Origin: Chloroflexota bacterium
GTDB taxonomy: Bacteria > Chloroflexota > Anaerolineae > Anaerolineales > Anaerolineaceae
DNA length: 64,000 nucleotides
Assembly: GCA_021779955.1 (NCBI GenBank)
Contig: JAJXZS010000031.1
Location: 1-64,000 of the forward strand
Direction: 5' to 3'
How positions within the stretch are numbered: position 1 is the first letter of the stretch; each line of letters opens with the position of its first letter. The notes beneath the pieces are model-generated. The model worked only from the letters and a program-made list of their open reading frames with translations. It made no database searches and was not told the origin of the DNA. Both the position numbers and the translations under genes were made by a program. Positions 46,879-55,752 of this stretch are shown here, piece by piece.

Positions 46879-49752
46879 GTGCAAAAATCCGACATTTATT
46901 TCTTGCTGAAGCGGCGCCGTAACCAAAAACTCCGGGCCAGGTCGAAAACCCGGGGATTTGCTTCGTATTTCGTCAAAGGACTGCTCGCCGCGGTACTCGT
47001 TGCGATTACCGGCCTGCTCATCTGGGGCACATGGGAATATTCGCGGATCACCGCCAATCTCCCATCCACCGGCGAGCTAGCCCTTCTCCTGGACCGAACG
47101 CATGGCGAACTGCTGACCCCAACCCGAATTGTCGATCGCACGGGAAGCGTCGTTCTGGCCGAACTGGGCAATCCGGGAATTCCACAGCAATTCCTCTCCA
47201 TCGACCCCGCTGCAGCTCCCCATTTCAGCCCCAATCTTCTTGATGTCGTCATCCAGGTGATCCAACCGGATTTCTGGCAAAGCAGCGGCGTCGACTTTCC
47301 GACGCTCACCAACCCTGACGCCCGCACCATCGCAGAGCGCCTGGTTCTGGGCATTCTGCTGCCCGGTGAACCGGCATCCCCCTTGCGCGGCTTGCGCATG
47401 CGCCTGCTTGCCGCGCAGGTAGTCCATGACTACGGACGCGCGCAGCTGCTCGAGTGGTATCTCAACAGCGTCTACCTTGGGCACGATGTCTATGGTGTCG
47501 ATGCAGCTTCGCGCCTGTATCTCGGCAAATCCGCTCAGGAGCTCAGCCTGGCGCAGTCCGCGCTCATCGCTGGCCTGATGGATGCCCCTGCCTTGAACCC
47601 TCTCGATTCGCCTGCGGCATCCATCGATCTGCAGCGTGGAATCCTCGCCTGGTTGCAGCAGAATGGCAAATTGGACTCTGCCGCAGTTGCTCTTGCTTTG
47701 CAAGAGAAGCTGGAATTTCAAGCAGCTTCTGCGTCCGCCAGGTCATCAAATTCCGGCCTTGCCGATCATGTAATCGACCAGCTTGGGCCTGTTCTGGGAA
47801 TCGATCGTCTCAAGCGTGGAGGGTTGACCATAATCACCACCATCGACGCAGAGTTGCAGGCGCAATTGAACTGCACGGCCATCACTCAACTGGAGCGGAT
47901 CGAGAATTCGTCCACAGGCCAGGCTTCAAATGAAAATGACTGCCCTGCCTCAACTTTGCTTCCCACCCAGAACTTTTCAACCTCGTCCTACTCAGGCCTT
48001 GCCGCGCGAGGAATCGTTGCGGATCCGAAAACCGGCGAAGTATTGGCATACCTGGCGCCTACGCTGCGATCTGGTGAATCTCTATCAGATGGTGATACCG
48101 AAGCTGGCTCTTTGCTTTCTCCCGTGGTCGCGCTGGCAGGATTTGCCAGGGGAGAGTCGCCCGCCAGCTTGATGTGGGACATCCCAAGCTCACTGCCCGC
48201 CAACCTCAGCGGCTCTGCCAACCCGGACGGCGCTTCGCACGGACCGGTGAGCCTCCGGTCTGCAATTGCCAATGACTATGTGGTGCCCATCGCCCAACTC
48301 GCCCAGCAGATCAGCCCCGCAGTCACATGGCAAATGGCTTCTTCTCTTGGCCTGGATTCTTACCTCACCTCGCCCGATTCCGCCGAACCTTTGTTCAGAG
48401 GCAGCGATGTGCCGCTTCTTGAGCTTGCGCAAGTCTATGCGACGCTCGCAAATGCCGGCACCCGCACCGGCGTGGAAAACGTTGCGTCCGGCCAGATAGA
48501 CCTCAATCTCGTGATGCGGGTCGAAACCGCTTCGCATCGTGTACTCATAGATAACTCAAATCCTCAAAAACTCGCTGTCGTCAGTGAATCGCTGGCCTAC
48601 CTGATCAACAACGTTCTCTCGGATGCTGCTGCCCGCTATCCCAGCCTTGGAAATCCCAATGCACTCGAGATTGACCGGCCTGCGGCAGCCAAGATCGGAC
48701 AGACGCAATCTGGCAACCGGGTATGGACCGCAGGCTACACTCCGCAGCGTGTGGTTATCATCGGCGTTCAAACCGCCGTCGAGCCTGCATCTGCGGCGCT
48801 CCAGCCGGTGATGGCTGCGGGATTGTGGAACGCGATGATGCAATATTCAAGCGCATCCCTTCCTGCCGAGGATTGGGCGCGGCCGCCAGACATCAGCGAA
48901 ATGCAGGTCTGTTACCCATCCGGGCTTTTGCCCACAGCTGCCTGCCCTGAAGTTGTACGTGAAGTCTTCCTTTCAGGCAACGAGCCCACTTACCCGGATA
49001 ATTTATATCAGAAGGTAAAGATCAATCGCGAGACGGGCTTGCTGGCAACCGTCTTTACTCCCTCCGACCTCGTTGATGAAAAATTGACCATGGATGTGCC
49101 TGCAGCAGCCCGAGAATGGGCGCTTGCTGCCGGTTTGCCTCTTACGCCAGGTGGCTATGACGCGATTCAAGCCGTTTCTCAAGACCCCCAGGTGAAGATC
49201 AGTTCTCCGCTTCTTTTCGCTCCCGTGCACGGCAAGGTCGAAATTCGCGGCACCGCAAACAATTCTGCCTTCAAGTCCTATTCGATTCAGGTCGGCGAGG
49301 GCATCAATCCATCCGAATGGATCCAGATCGGAGAATCCGGGTCGACCCCCGTGACTGATGGCGTTCTTGCCACCTGGGATACCCAGGGGTCGAATGGCCT
49401 TTACGCAGTGCGTTTATCCGTCATCGACCAATCCAACCAGGTCAAAACCGCGATCATCCAGGTGACGGTGGACAACGTCGCGCCCCAGGTCACCATTCTT
49501 TATCCGCAGCCTGATGCCGTGGTAACACCCGTCAATGGCATGGTCACATTCAATGCCGAAGCCGAAGATGACATCGCGGTCGCTCGCGTTGAATGGTGGC
49601 TGGACGGCAAGAAAGTCAACGAATCGACCGCTGCGCCGTTCTACTTTATCTGGCAAGCCACTCCCGGAAAGCACAAGCTCAGTCTCATGGTTTGGGATAC
49701 TGCGGGCAACCAATCCACATCCGCCGAACTGAACTATACTGTTGCCAAATAG
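46879..49752 (+). CDS. PBP1-type protein with catalytic residues lost (GT51 + transpeptidase + Ig-like)
   Basis: 957-aa class A penicillin-binding-protein homologue starting at GTG 46879. N-terminal helix about 33-52, GT51 domain about 70-280, transpeptidase-like domain about 375-650, C-terminal Ig-like domains to 957. The GT51 fold is recognisable (LEWYLNSVYLGHDVYGVDAA; YLGKSAQELSLAQSALIAGL), but the EDxxFW motif is IQPDFW (residues 128-133), so the first catalytic Glu is gone, and RKxxE is RGLRM (170-174), so the second is gone too. In the transpeptidase the SxxK motif is SLLS (411-414) and KTG is KIG (605-607). It is most likely an inactive scaffold or sensor. It follows a TPR gene by 18 nt. 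Confidence 0.88.
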   Translation: MQKSDIYFLLKRRRNQKLRARSKTRGFASYFVKGLLAAVLVAITGLLIWGTWEYSRITANLPSTGELALLLDRTHGELLTPTRIVDRTGSVVLAELGNPGIPQQFLSIDPAAAPHFSPNLLDVVIQVIQPDFWQSSGVDFPTLTNPDARTIAERLVLGILLPGEPASPLRGLRMRLLAAQVVHDYGRAQLLEWYLNSVYLGHDVYGVDAASRLYLGKSAQELSLAQSALIAGLMDAPALNPLDSPAASIDLQRGILAWLQQNGKLDSAAVALALQEKLEFQAASASARSSNSGLADHVIDQLGPVLGIDRLKRGGLTIITTIDAELQAQLNCTAITQLERIENSSTGQASNENDCPASTLLPTQNFSTSSYSGLAARGIVADPKTGEVLAYLAPTLRSGESLSDGDTEAGSLLSPVVALAGFARGESPASLMWDIPSSLPANLSGSANPDGASHGPVSLRSAIANDYVVPIAQLAQQISPAVTWQMASSLGLDSYLTSPDSAEPLFRGSDVPLLELAQVYATLANAGTRTGVENVASGQIDLNLVMRVETASHRVLIDNSNPQKLAVVSESLAYLINNVLSDAAARYPSLGNPNALEIDRPAAAKIGQTQSGNRVWTAGYTPQRVVIIGVQTAVEPASAALQPVMAAGLWNAMMQYSSASLPAEDWARPPDISEMQVCYPSGLLPTAACPEVVREVFLSGNEPTYPDNLYQKVKINRETGLLATVFTPSDLVDEKLTMDVPAAAREWALAAGLPLTPGGYDAIQAVSQDPQVKISSPLLFAPVHGKVEIRGTANNSAFKSYSIQVGEGINPSEWIQIGESGSTPVTDGVLATWDTQGSNGLYAVRLSVIDQSNQVKTAIIQVTVDNVAPQVTILYPQPDAVVTPVNGMVTFNAEAEDDIAVARVEWWLDGKKVNESTAAPFYFIWQATPGKHKLSLMVWDTAGNQSTSAELNYTVAK

Positions 49753-49772
49753 ATTTCGGGTCGGGCCAATCG

Positions 49773-50450
49773 TTATCCTTTGAACGCTTCGATCACTTCG
49801 TGCAGATCCTTGAGGATCAAATCTGCGCCAGCTTTGCGCAATTCGCCTGCCCCGCCGAAACCACAGAGCACTCCGATTGTCTGGGCTCCCACCGCCTTGC
49901 CTGCCAGGATATCCACCGTGGTGTCTCCAATCATCACGCACTCCTCCGGTTTTACCCCCATAGCTTGAGCCGCGTACAACATGGGATCGGGGAACGGCTT
50001 CGTATGTCCACAGGTTTGGGCTGAAACCACGACGCGAAAGAACCTGGCAAGCTGGAACTGATCCACGAATCGCATTGTTGAAAGCTCATCCCTGGCGCTG
50101 ACGATGCTGCATTGAAAACGACTTGAGGCCAGCTCCAACAGCTCAGTGGCATGATCCATCAAAATGAATGACTGCTTGGTACTCCGCCTGGCACGCACGA
50201 ATCGTTCGTACAACGATGCAAACGTATCATCCAGGCTCAAGTGATCCATCAGGTGATAAATCGCATTCGCCGGCGACTCCGAGCTCATCACCACCCAACG
50301 CGCAAACGAAGTCGGATCCTGGTTCTTGAAGAGAAAACGAACCGCATGCAGCCTGTGCTGCAAGCGGTTCGTCCATTCATCGTCGGTATCGCTTAATGTG
50401 CCATCGAGGTCGAAACACACCCCTTTGATGCGAGAGAGATCGAGGGGCAT
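49773..50450 (-). CDS. HAD-superfamily phosphatase
   Basis: 225-aa haloacid dehalogenase-type hydrolase. Motif I is VCFDLDGTLSD (nucleophile D14, D16); motif II is probably CSIVSARDELS, and motif III/IV lies in KPFPDPMLYAAQAMGVKPEECVMIGDT (split), with VDILAGKAVGAQTIGV. A helical cap lies between motifs I and II, so it is a subfamily I HAD such as phosphoglycolate phosphatase or beta-phosphoglucomutase; the exact substrate is unknown. Its ATG is 2 nt after the stop of the gluzincin gene, so the two are co-transcribed. Confidence 0.9.
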   Translation of the reverse strand: MPLDLSRIKGVCFDLDGTLSDTDDEWTNRLQHRLHAVRFLFKNQDPTSFARWVVMSSESPANAIYHLMDHLSLDDTFASLYERFVRARRSTKQSFILMDHATELLELASSRFQCSIVSARDELSTMRFVDQFQLARFFRVVVSAQTCGHTKPFPDPMLYAAQAMGVKPEECVMIGDTTVDILAGKAVGAQTIGVLCGFGGAGELRKAGADLILKDLHEVIEAFKG

Positions 50451-50452
50451 GC

Positions 50453-51877
50453 TTAACTGCCGAAAGTCCCGATCTGTGACAGGATGGTCGACTGAACATT
50501 AGCCGAAGGTGTCATCAGCCACAGCACATTCGAGCCGGAGATGCGCATGGTCATCAAGCCGACGTCACTGGTTTGCCAGGTCGAACTCGTGCTTGTGCTT
50601 GATTGCGCATTGCCCCAGCGCTGTGAGCCGTACTTCAGGCTGGCATTCCAGAATTCGGTGGCATCGTTACTTGTGTCCCAGGTGCTCTCCCAGACCATGG
50701 CGATATTGCTGTTGTTCTGATCGGTGTAGAAGAGATAAGTATCCCCGCCCCATCCGGCTGCGGCAGCGTTGGCAGTAGTTGTATCCAACCGGTAGGATGG
50801 CTGAATTCCATATCCCAGGATGAGAGAGATGTACCACTCGCCCATCACATTGCGGTCGATTTCACTCCAACCGGAGCCCAATGTGGACGTAAAGTCCGGA
50901 AGATCGACGGTAACCGGCGTGTCACTGGGGTACTTTTCAGGGTGAAGGATTTGCTCTGTGCTGACAGGCGGATTCTTGTACGCCTCATCCACGCCGTTCC
51001 AACCGTTGGCTGTATACAGCGACTGGACAAACGCCAACCCTTGCACGTATGGAAAGACAAAATCCTGTTTCATGAATGCGGGCGCTGAATCGTACACGGG
51101 CGTCGTCAAGTTTTGATAAAAGGTCTGGATTTGCTGTTTGTCGGTCGATGTGCTGTCGAAAGTGACCCAATACGTCTCGGAAAGCGTCGCGTCGCCTTCC
51201 ATCAAGGCGGTGACAGCCGCGCAGTACTCGGTGTTTACCTTACAATTGTCCGTGTTCACCTTCAAGCCGTTTTCGATATCATAGTTCTGGTCCTGCAATG
51301 TGTGCGTGAATTCGTGCGAGTAAGTCATCTTTTCGGGTCCGCCAAACGACTCGTTTGAGATCACATACATCGTCTTGGTTTTGTCGTCATAATATCCGGC
51401 AACTTGCTCAGAGTAAAGCTTGATATAGAACTGGCGCAAATCGAAGTTCGGTGCAAGTAGCCCAAACGCAGCAAGGGTGGTCTCATCGCGCTGGGCATCC
51501 TGGGCCGTGTAGTCGGCAAAGAATTCGTTGATCACGTTCTCCTTGAGTTGTGAAGAGGTCAACAACTCGCGGTTGAACGGACCCTTCAACTGCAACCCTC
51601 GATAGCTGATCACCTGTTGCTGGATCTTATCCATCGCGCTGGCAATATCGGCTGGAAGTGTAGCTCCAGGTGTGGGAATCACGGATGTTCCGCCCGGCGT
51701 TTCGCTTTGAGACGTTTGAGTTTCCAGGGTGATCGACTGTGTGGGCGATGCGGCCGGCACAAGCGGTTGGTTGATCGGAATCCTCAAAACAAAAATCCCG
51801 ACAATCAGGGCAATACTGATCAGTACGCAAGCACTCAAAACAATGATAATGATCGTAAGTACCGGTTTATTTTTCAT
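50453..51877 (-). CDS. Membrane-anchored gluzincin-type metallopeptidase, unknown family
   Basis: 474-aa protein with an N-terminal helix (about 8-33), a Ser/Thr/Pro-rich spacer (about 38-75) and an extracytoplasmic domain. It holds a zinc-peptidase signature: SHEFTHTLQDQ (H188, E189, H192) and, 35 residues later, LMEGDATLSE (E227), the third ligand spacing and EGDA motif of gluzincins. The rest is aromatic-rich with many W, Y and N residues. No precise family is recognised. It is followed by the HAD gene. GGAGG precedes the ATG. Possible role: processing of surface proteins or wall peptides. Confidence 0.8.
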   Translation of the reverse strand: MKNKPVLTIIIIVLSACVLISIALIVGIFVLRIPINQPLVPAASPTQSITLETQTSQSETPGGTSVIPTPGATLPADIASAMDKIQQQVISYRGLQLKGPFNRELLTSSQLKENVINEFFADYTAQDAQRDETTLAAFGLLAPNFDLRQFYIKLYSEQVAGYYDDKTKTMYVISNESFGGPEKMTYSHEFTHTLQDQNYDIENGLKVNTDNCKVNTEYCAAVTALMEGDATLSETYWVTFDSTSTDKQQIQTFYQNLTTPVYDSAPAFMKQDFVFPYVQGLAFVQSLYTANGWNGVDEAYKNPPVSTEQILHPEKYPSDTPVTVDLPDFTSTLGSGWSEIDRNVMGEWYISLILGYGIQPSYRLDTTTANAAAAGWGGDTYLFYTDQNNSNIAMVWESTWDTSNDATEFWNASLKYGSQRWGNAQSSTSTSSTWQTSDVGLMTMRISGSNVLWLMTPSANVQSTILSQIGTFGS

Positions 51878-51940
51878 CGGTATCCTCCAGGTGCGAATTA
51901 CTTTTATTTTACATGGTTTCCCCCTGATTCTGCACCGGGT

Positions 51941-53212
51941 TTATGGAGAGTTCAGTGATTTCAAGCCGGCTTCAGCTTCCGCGTATCCCGGGTGCGCTTC
52001 AAGAGCCCTTTCGAATGATTTCCTGGCATAGTCCACCTGGCCGCTCAAGATGTAGGCATGGCCCTTCCAGGTGAGAGCCTCTTCCGAATTGGGCGTCCGG
52101 TCGAGCGCATAATTTGCAAGCACGAACAGGTCATCGATGTTGCCGGTCTTGTAAGCTGCTTCGAGCGGCCCGAATTGATAGCGCAGCATCCGCTGTGGAA
52201 GGCCAATCCCGCGCGCCCTGGCAAACGCCGCTGCAGCCGCATCGAAATCCTTGGCGCCGAGCAGGGAATCGCCCAGGTTGAACCAGGCGAAGGCATCGTT
52301 TGGATTGGAGTCAGTTTCCCGCTTTGCTGCTGCCGCTGCGATGTTCATATTCGAGACCGCGTCCCAATCAGCCCCGAATGCTCCCCTCACCTTCGACTCG
52401 TCGGTTGTTTTGTACACGACGAAAACCAGGCGATTGAACGGCTTCCAGGTTTGGGCAAGCAGATCCATGGCGATTTTTCTGTTGGGACCGTAATACGAAT
52501 CCTGGACACTCCATTCTCGGGTTCCGAGGTCGTAGCCCGTAATGAGCAGATAATGAGCTGCCCAGAGATCGTCACCAGGCCAGAAGCTTTCCTCCAGCTT
52601 GAATGATTCTTCGATAATCACTGGCGTGCCGGCAGCAAGCAGCCGCATGACCAGTTCATCCGTCCCGTTGACCCGCACGATTGTCGATAACCCCAATCCG
52701 GTCTGCGCAACGTAATCTGCCATCTCAGACGGGTTGACATTCTTATCGGTATCCAGGGGTTTGATCACCGTCGAAATGTCGTACTGATCGCCCTTCCATC
52801 CAAATATGCGCAGTCCAAGCGCCAGCGTAGCCGGGCCGCAATTGTTCCAGCCCTGGATATCTTTTTTCACATCGAATTCGGGCGGAGTGAGCGTGACCGA
52901 TTGGGGGAGCGCTTGCGCTGTCGCGGTAAGGTCCGCTGCGTCGGTAATTACATCGATTGCCGACCCGCTGCCTCCGGGCGCGAAGAGACCTGATTGTCCG
53001 CTCTCGAACCCGCCTGCCACGGGAATTCCACCCTTGGGAAGGAGCACCCCCCGCGCATAGGCCTTGGCCTCGTCGATCTTCCAGGTGATCGTCTCGCGCA
53101 ATTCCGAATCGAAGATCACCAGGCCTGTTGCAGCGATCAGCAGCACGATCTTTACCGCTAATACCGCCTTCTTATGCTTATTCGTCTTTGCTTCCAGGGC
53201 ACTCTCGCTCAT
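51941..53212 (-). CDS. C39-like peptidase domain protein with TPR tail
   Basis: 423-aa protein with an N-terminal helix (about 18-35), a papain-like C39 domain (about 115-265) and a C-terminal TPR region (about 295-420). The presumed catalytic triad is C125 in NNCGPATL, H220 in WAAHYLLITGYD and D238 in SVQDSYYG, all in normal order for the C39_2 family, so it is likely active. C39-like proteins cleave double-glycine leaders in bacteriocin export, but the secreted stand-alone type is mostly of unknown target. A TAAAAT box 6 nt before the ATG suggests a leaderless mRNA. It precedes miaB, divergently. Confidence 0.85.
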   Translation of the reverse strand: MSESALEAKTNKHKKAVLAVKIVLLIAATGLVIFDSELRETITWKIDEAKAYARGVLLPKGGIPVAGGFESGQSGLFAPGGSGSAIDVITDAADLTATAQALPQSVTLTPPEFDVKKDIQGWNNCGPATLALGLRIFGWKGDQYDISTVIKPLDTDKNVNPSEMADYVAQTGLGLSTIVRVNGTDELVMRLLAAGTPVIIEESFKLEESFWPGDDLWAAHYLLITGYDLGTREWSVQDSYYGPNRKIAMDLLAQTWKPFNRLVFVVYKTTDESKVRGAFGADWDAVSNMNIAAAAAKRETDSNPNDAFAWFNLGDSLLGAKDFDAAAAAFARARGIGLPQRMLRYQFGPLEAAYKTGNIDDLFVLANYALDRTPNSEEALTWKGHAYILSGQVDYARKSFERALEAHPGYAEAEAGLKSLNSP

Positions 53213-53218
53213 ATCACA

Positions 53219-53224
53219 ATTTTA
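53219..53224 (-). promoter_or_regulatory. -10 box of a probable leaderless promoter (C39-like gene)
   Basis: TAAAAT on the minus strand, 6 nt before ATG 53212. Confidence 0.5.
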
Positions 53225-53279
53225 CCCGCTCCCGCATTTAATCAGACTATTTCAGGAAGAGTTGCGGTCCTTTTCTTGT

Positions 53280-53285
53280 TATAAT
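53280..53285 (+). promoter_or_regulatory. -10 box of a probable leaderless promoter (miaB)
   Basis: TATAAT, 7 nt before the miaB ATG at 53293. No ribosome binding site fits in the gap, and no good -35 was found. Confidence 0.55.
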
Positions 53286-53292
53286 CGGACGC

Positions 53293-54618
53293 ATGAAATA
53301 CCACGTCTGGACAGAAGGCTGCCAGATGAACGTGGCTGATTCGGAACGTGTCGCTTCAGCCCTCGAACATCTGGGTTATGAATACTCTCCGCAGATTGAA
53401 AAAGCGGATGTGATCGTGCTCAACACCTGTGTCGTGCGCCAATCTGCCGAAGAAAAGGCATATGGGCGTCTTACCACGCTGCTTCCGGTCAAACGCGCCA
53501 GGCCCGATGTCGTGATCAACCTGATGGGCTGCCTGGTAGGCATCAAGGAAAACAATCCCCTGCACAAACGTTTTCCATATGTAGACGTTTTTTCCCCGCC
53601 CTCCGATCCCGCTCCGCTGGTCGAATTTCTGATTTCGCGCGGAGATCACCGGCAGGAAGAAATCGAGACCGCGCGCCGCTATGCCTTGATGGATGGCGAT
53701 CTGCTTCTGCCCAACTTTTCCCAGGGAAAACAGGTCATCGGCTGGATTCCCATCGTGTACGGCTGCTCGCATGCATGCGCGTACTGTATCATTCCTTACA
53801 AACGCGGCATCGAACGCAGCCGCCCGCCTGAAGAGATCCTCAAGGAAGCCAACTCTCTGGCTTCGCAAGGGGTCAAAGAGGTCACCTTGCTCGGTCAAAT
53901 CGTCGACCGCTACGGCAAGGATCGACCTGAATACCCCTCGCTTGCAAGTCTGCTTGCGCAGACCAGCGAGATCGAAGGCATCGAAAGGATCCGCTTCCTC
54001 ACATCCCATCCCAATTGGATGAACGACGAACTCCTCGAAGCCGTTGCCACCCTGCCCAAGGTAATGCCGCACATCGAAATCCCCAACCAGGCCGGAGACG
54101 ATGAGGTTCTGGCGAACATGAGGCGCGGCTACACTGCCGACCAGTACCGCCGCCTGGTGGAAAAGATCCGCAACCGCATTCCAGGCGTTTCGATCGCCAC
54201 GGACATCATCGTCGGCTTTCCTGGCGAGACAGACGCCCAATTCCAGCACACTTACGACCTTCTGGCCGAACTCAAACTCGACATGGTCCATCTCGCCCGC
54301 TACTCACCCCGCAAAGGCACCGTCTCGCAGCGCACGATGGCGGACGACGTGCCGAACGATGAAAAATGGCGCCGCTTCCGTGCTATCGAGAAACTCCAGG
54401 AAGCCGTTCAGCGCGAAATCTATGCCAGCTACCAGGATCGCACCGTGCCCATTCTCTTCGAAGAAAAGCTCAAGAAGCGCTGGAAGGGACGCACACCCAC
54501 CAACAAGCTCGTCTTTGTCGAAACCGAGCGAGACCTTCTCGGCAGGGTGCTTCCCGTCAGGATCACCTGGACTGGCCCCTGGTCGGCGCGCGGTGAACTC
54601 GTCGAAAACAAAGAATGA
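53293..54618 (+). CDS. miaB: tRNA-2-methylthio-N6-dimethylallyladenosine synthase MiaB
   Basis: 441-aa methylthiotransferase that adds a methylthio group to position 37 of tRNAs. The N-terminal UPF0004 domain supplies the auxiliary-cluster cysteines C10 (TEGCQMN), C46 (LNTCVV) and C80 (LMGCLV). The radical SAM cluster is CSHACAYC (C158, C162, C165), followed by IPYKRGIERSRPPEEI. A C-terminal TRAM region (residues about 375-438) ends the protein. MiaB rather than MtaB/RimO is chosen because of the GCQMNVADSE start and the IPYxRG motif. The next gene starts 4 nt before its stop (ATGA). Confidence 0.92.
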   Translation: MKYHVWTEGCQMNVADSERVASALEHLGYEYSPQIEKADVIVLNTCVVRQSAEEKAYGRLTTLLPVKRARPDVVINLMGCLVGIKENNPLHKRFPYVDVFSPPSDPAPLVEFLISRGDHRQEEIETARRYALMDGDLLLPNFSQGKQVIGWIPIVYGCSHACAYCIIPYKRGIERSRPPEEILKEANSLASQGVKEVTLLGQIVDRYGKDRPEYPSLASLLAQTSEIEGIERIRFLTSHPNWMNDELLEAVATLPKVMPHIEIPNQAGDDEVLANMRRGYTADQYRRLVEKIRNRIPGVSIATDIIVGFPGETDAQFQHTYDLLAELKLDMVHLARYSPRKGTVSQRTMADDVPNDEKWRRFRAIEKLQEAVQREIYASYQDRTVPILFEEKLKKRWKGRTPTNKLVFVETERDLLGRVLPVRITWTGPWSARGELVENKE

Positions 54619-55322
54619 AACGCCTCCCCTTCATTGTTATCGCCCTCGGCGTAGCCCTCGCCGTCGCAGCGGGCTACCTCTACCTCCGCTTCGGCGGAGA
54701 CCAATCCAAACGCTCAGGTCTCGTCCGCCAGTGGATTCTCGATCCCCAATCGCATTCTGACTGGGCCGTGCGTGCCGGGGAGCACTGCGGCGGCGCCCCG
54801 TTTGCTTTTCCCTCCGCCGGCTTCATCGGATACCTCTGGCGTGACACCTTCCAGGCCAACCACCCGCACACAGGCATCGATCTCTTCGCAGGCACTGCGC
54901 CCAACGTCACCCCTGTCTACGCCGTGTATGACGGCTACCTCACCCGCCTGGCGGATTGGAAATCCACCGTCATCATCCGCATCCCCTCCGATCCACTCCA
55001 TCCGGGCGCCCAAATCTGGACCTATTACACTCACATGGCAGACGTCCAGGGGAACAGCACCGTCTCCTCGGATTTCCCTCAAGGTACGAGCGAGGTCTTC
55101 GTCAAAGCGGGCACGCTGCTTGGCTACCAGGGGAACTACTCGGGCACCCCGGGCAGCCCCACCGGTGTGCACCTGCACTTCTCCATCGTCAAGAGCGATG
55201 CGTCCGGTTCCTTCACCAACGAGAGCCTCATCCAGAACACCCTCGATCCCTCCCCCTACTTCGGCCTCGATCTGAATGCTGTAGAAGGTAGTGACGAAGT
55301 CATTGTTTGCAAAACGGATTAG
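54615..55322 (+). CDS. M23 (LytM-type) peptidase-fold protein
   Basis: 235-aa secreted or membrane-anchored protein. N-terminal helix (about 4-24) and a LytM/M23 domain. The zinc-binding HxxxD motif is HTGIDLF (H85, D89), H140 lies in TYYTHMAD, and the HxH motif is VHLHFSIV (H186, H188). All expected ligands are present, so it is probably an active peptidoglycan endopeptidase. The first His-Thr-Gly-Ile-Asp is a good match to HxGxD of the family. It overlaps miaB by 4 nt, so it is co-expressed despite the unrelated function. Confidence 0.85.
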   Translation: MKRLPFIVIALGVALAVAAGYLYLRFGGDQSKRSGLVRQWILDPQSHSDWAVRAGEHCGGAPFAFPSAGFIGYLWRDTFQANHPHTGIDLFAGTAPNVTPVYAVYDGYLTRLADWKSTVIIRIPSDPLHPGAQIWTYYTHMADVQGNSTVSSDFPQGTSEVFVKAGTLLGYQGNYSGTPGSPTGVHLHFSIVKSDASGSFTNESLIQNTLDPSPYFGLDLNAVEGSDEVIVCKTD

Positions 55323-55332
55323 GGGGCTCAGT

Positions 55333-55446
55333 TTGCATCAGCCGAATTCTCTATTAATTGACCTCGTTATGCCCGGTGGATCACAATCCAGTGTCAATAA
55401 GCTGATGAAACAGGCCGCAGATTCCCTATTTGCCGAAAAAACATAA
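55333..55446 (+). CDS. Possible 37-aa protein after the M23 gene
   Basis: Short ORF opening at TTG 55333 with GGGGG 6 nt before it, directly after the M23 stop. Translation starts LHQPNSLLIDLVMPGG and ends KLMKQAADSLFAEKT. Not recognised, no homologue known to me; it may be a gene remnant or chance. Confidence 0.3.
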   Translation: MHQPNSLLIDLVMPGGSQSSVNKLMKQAADSLFAEKT

Positions 55447-55643
55447 ACACCAAAATGACGGATTACCTCGAGAGAACAATATCGATAAAAAGATTGCAGA
55501 ATTCATCACGGGAAAATCCGGGGAACATGAAGACTGTAGTCGAAATTCCGCATTTTTGTTATGGGGTAGCTGCTACTTTGATGAATCTTCCGGCAGCAGA
55601 GATAATAGCATCGTCTGCAGCAATTCGAATTTCCTTCTTTGTC

Positions 55644-55671
55644 AAACCCCAAGGATAAATATTGGGGTTTT
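55644..55671. terminator. Hairpin before the NYN gene
   Basis: AAACCCCAA (55644-55652) and TTGGGGTTT (55662-55670), loop GGATAAATA, then TT. Could terminate a transcript from the M23 side. Confidence 0.55.
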
Positions 55672-55752
55672 ACTAGAATATATTTAACTGGCGTGTTAGT
55701 ATTTAAGTAGGCAACTTCAAAACATCGTTCACTAAGAGGGTGGAGTTCATAG

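Larger units (their letters stand above)
55323..55752. other. AT-rich gap before the NYN gene
   Basis: 430 nt, visibly poorer in GC than the surroundings, between the M23 gene and the NYN gene. It holds a small possible ORF at 55333-55446, a 9-bp hairpin at 55644-55670, and several overlapping short frames on both strands, none convincing. Confidence 0.5.

Noticed and set aside
53356-54291. 311-aa minus-strand ORF over miaB
   Set aside because: Antisense shadow of a gene with full radical-SAM motifs.
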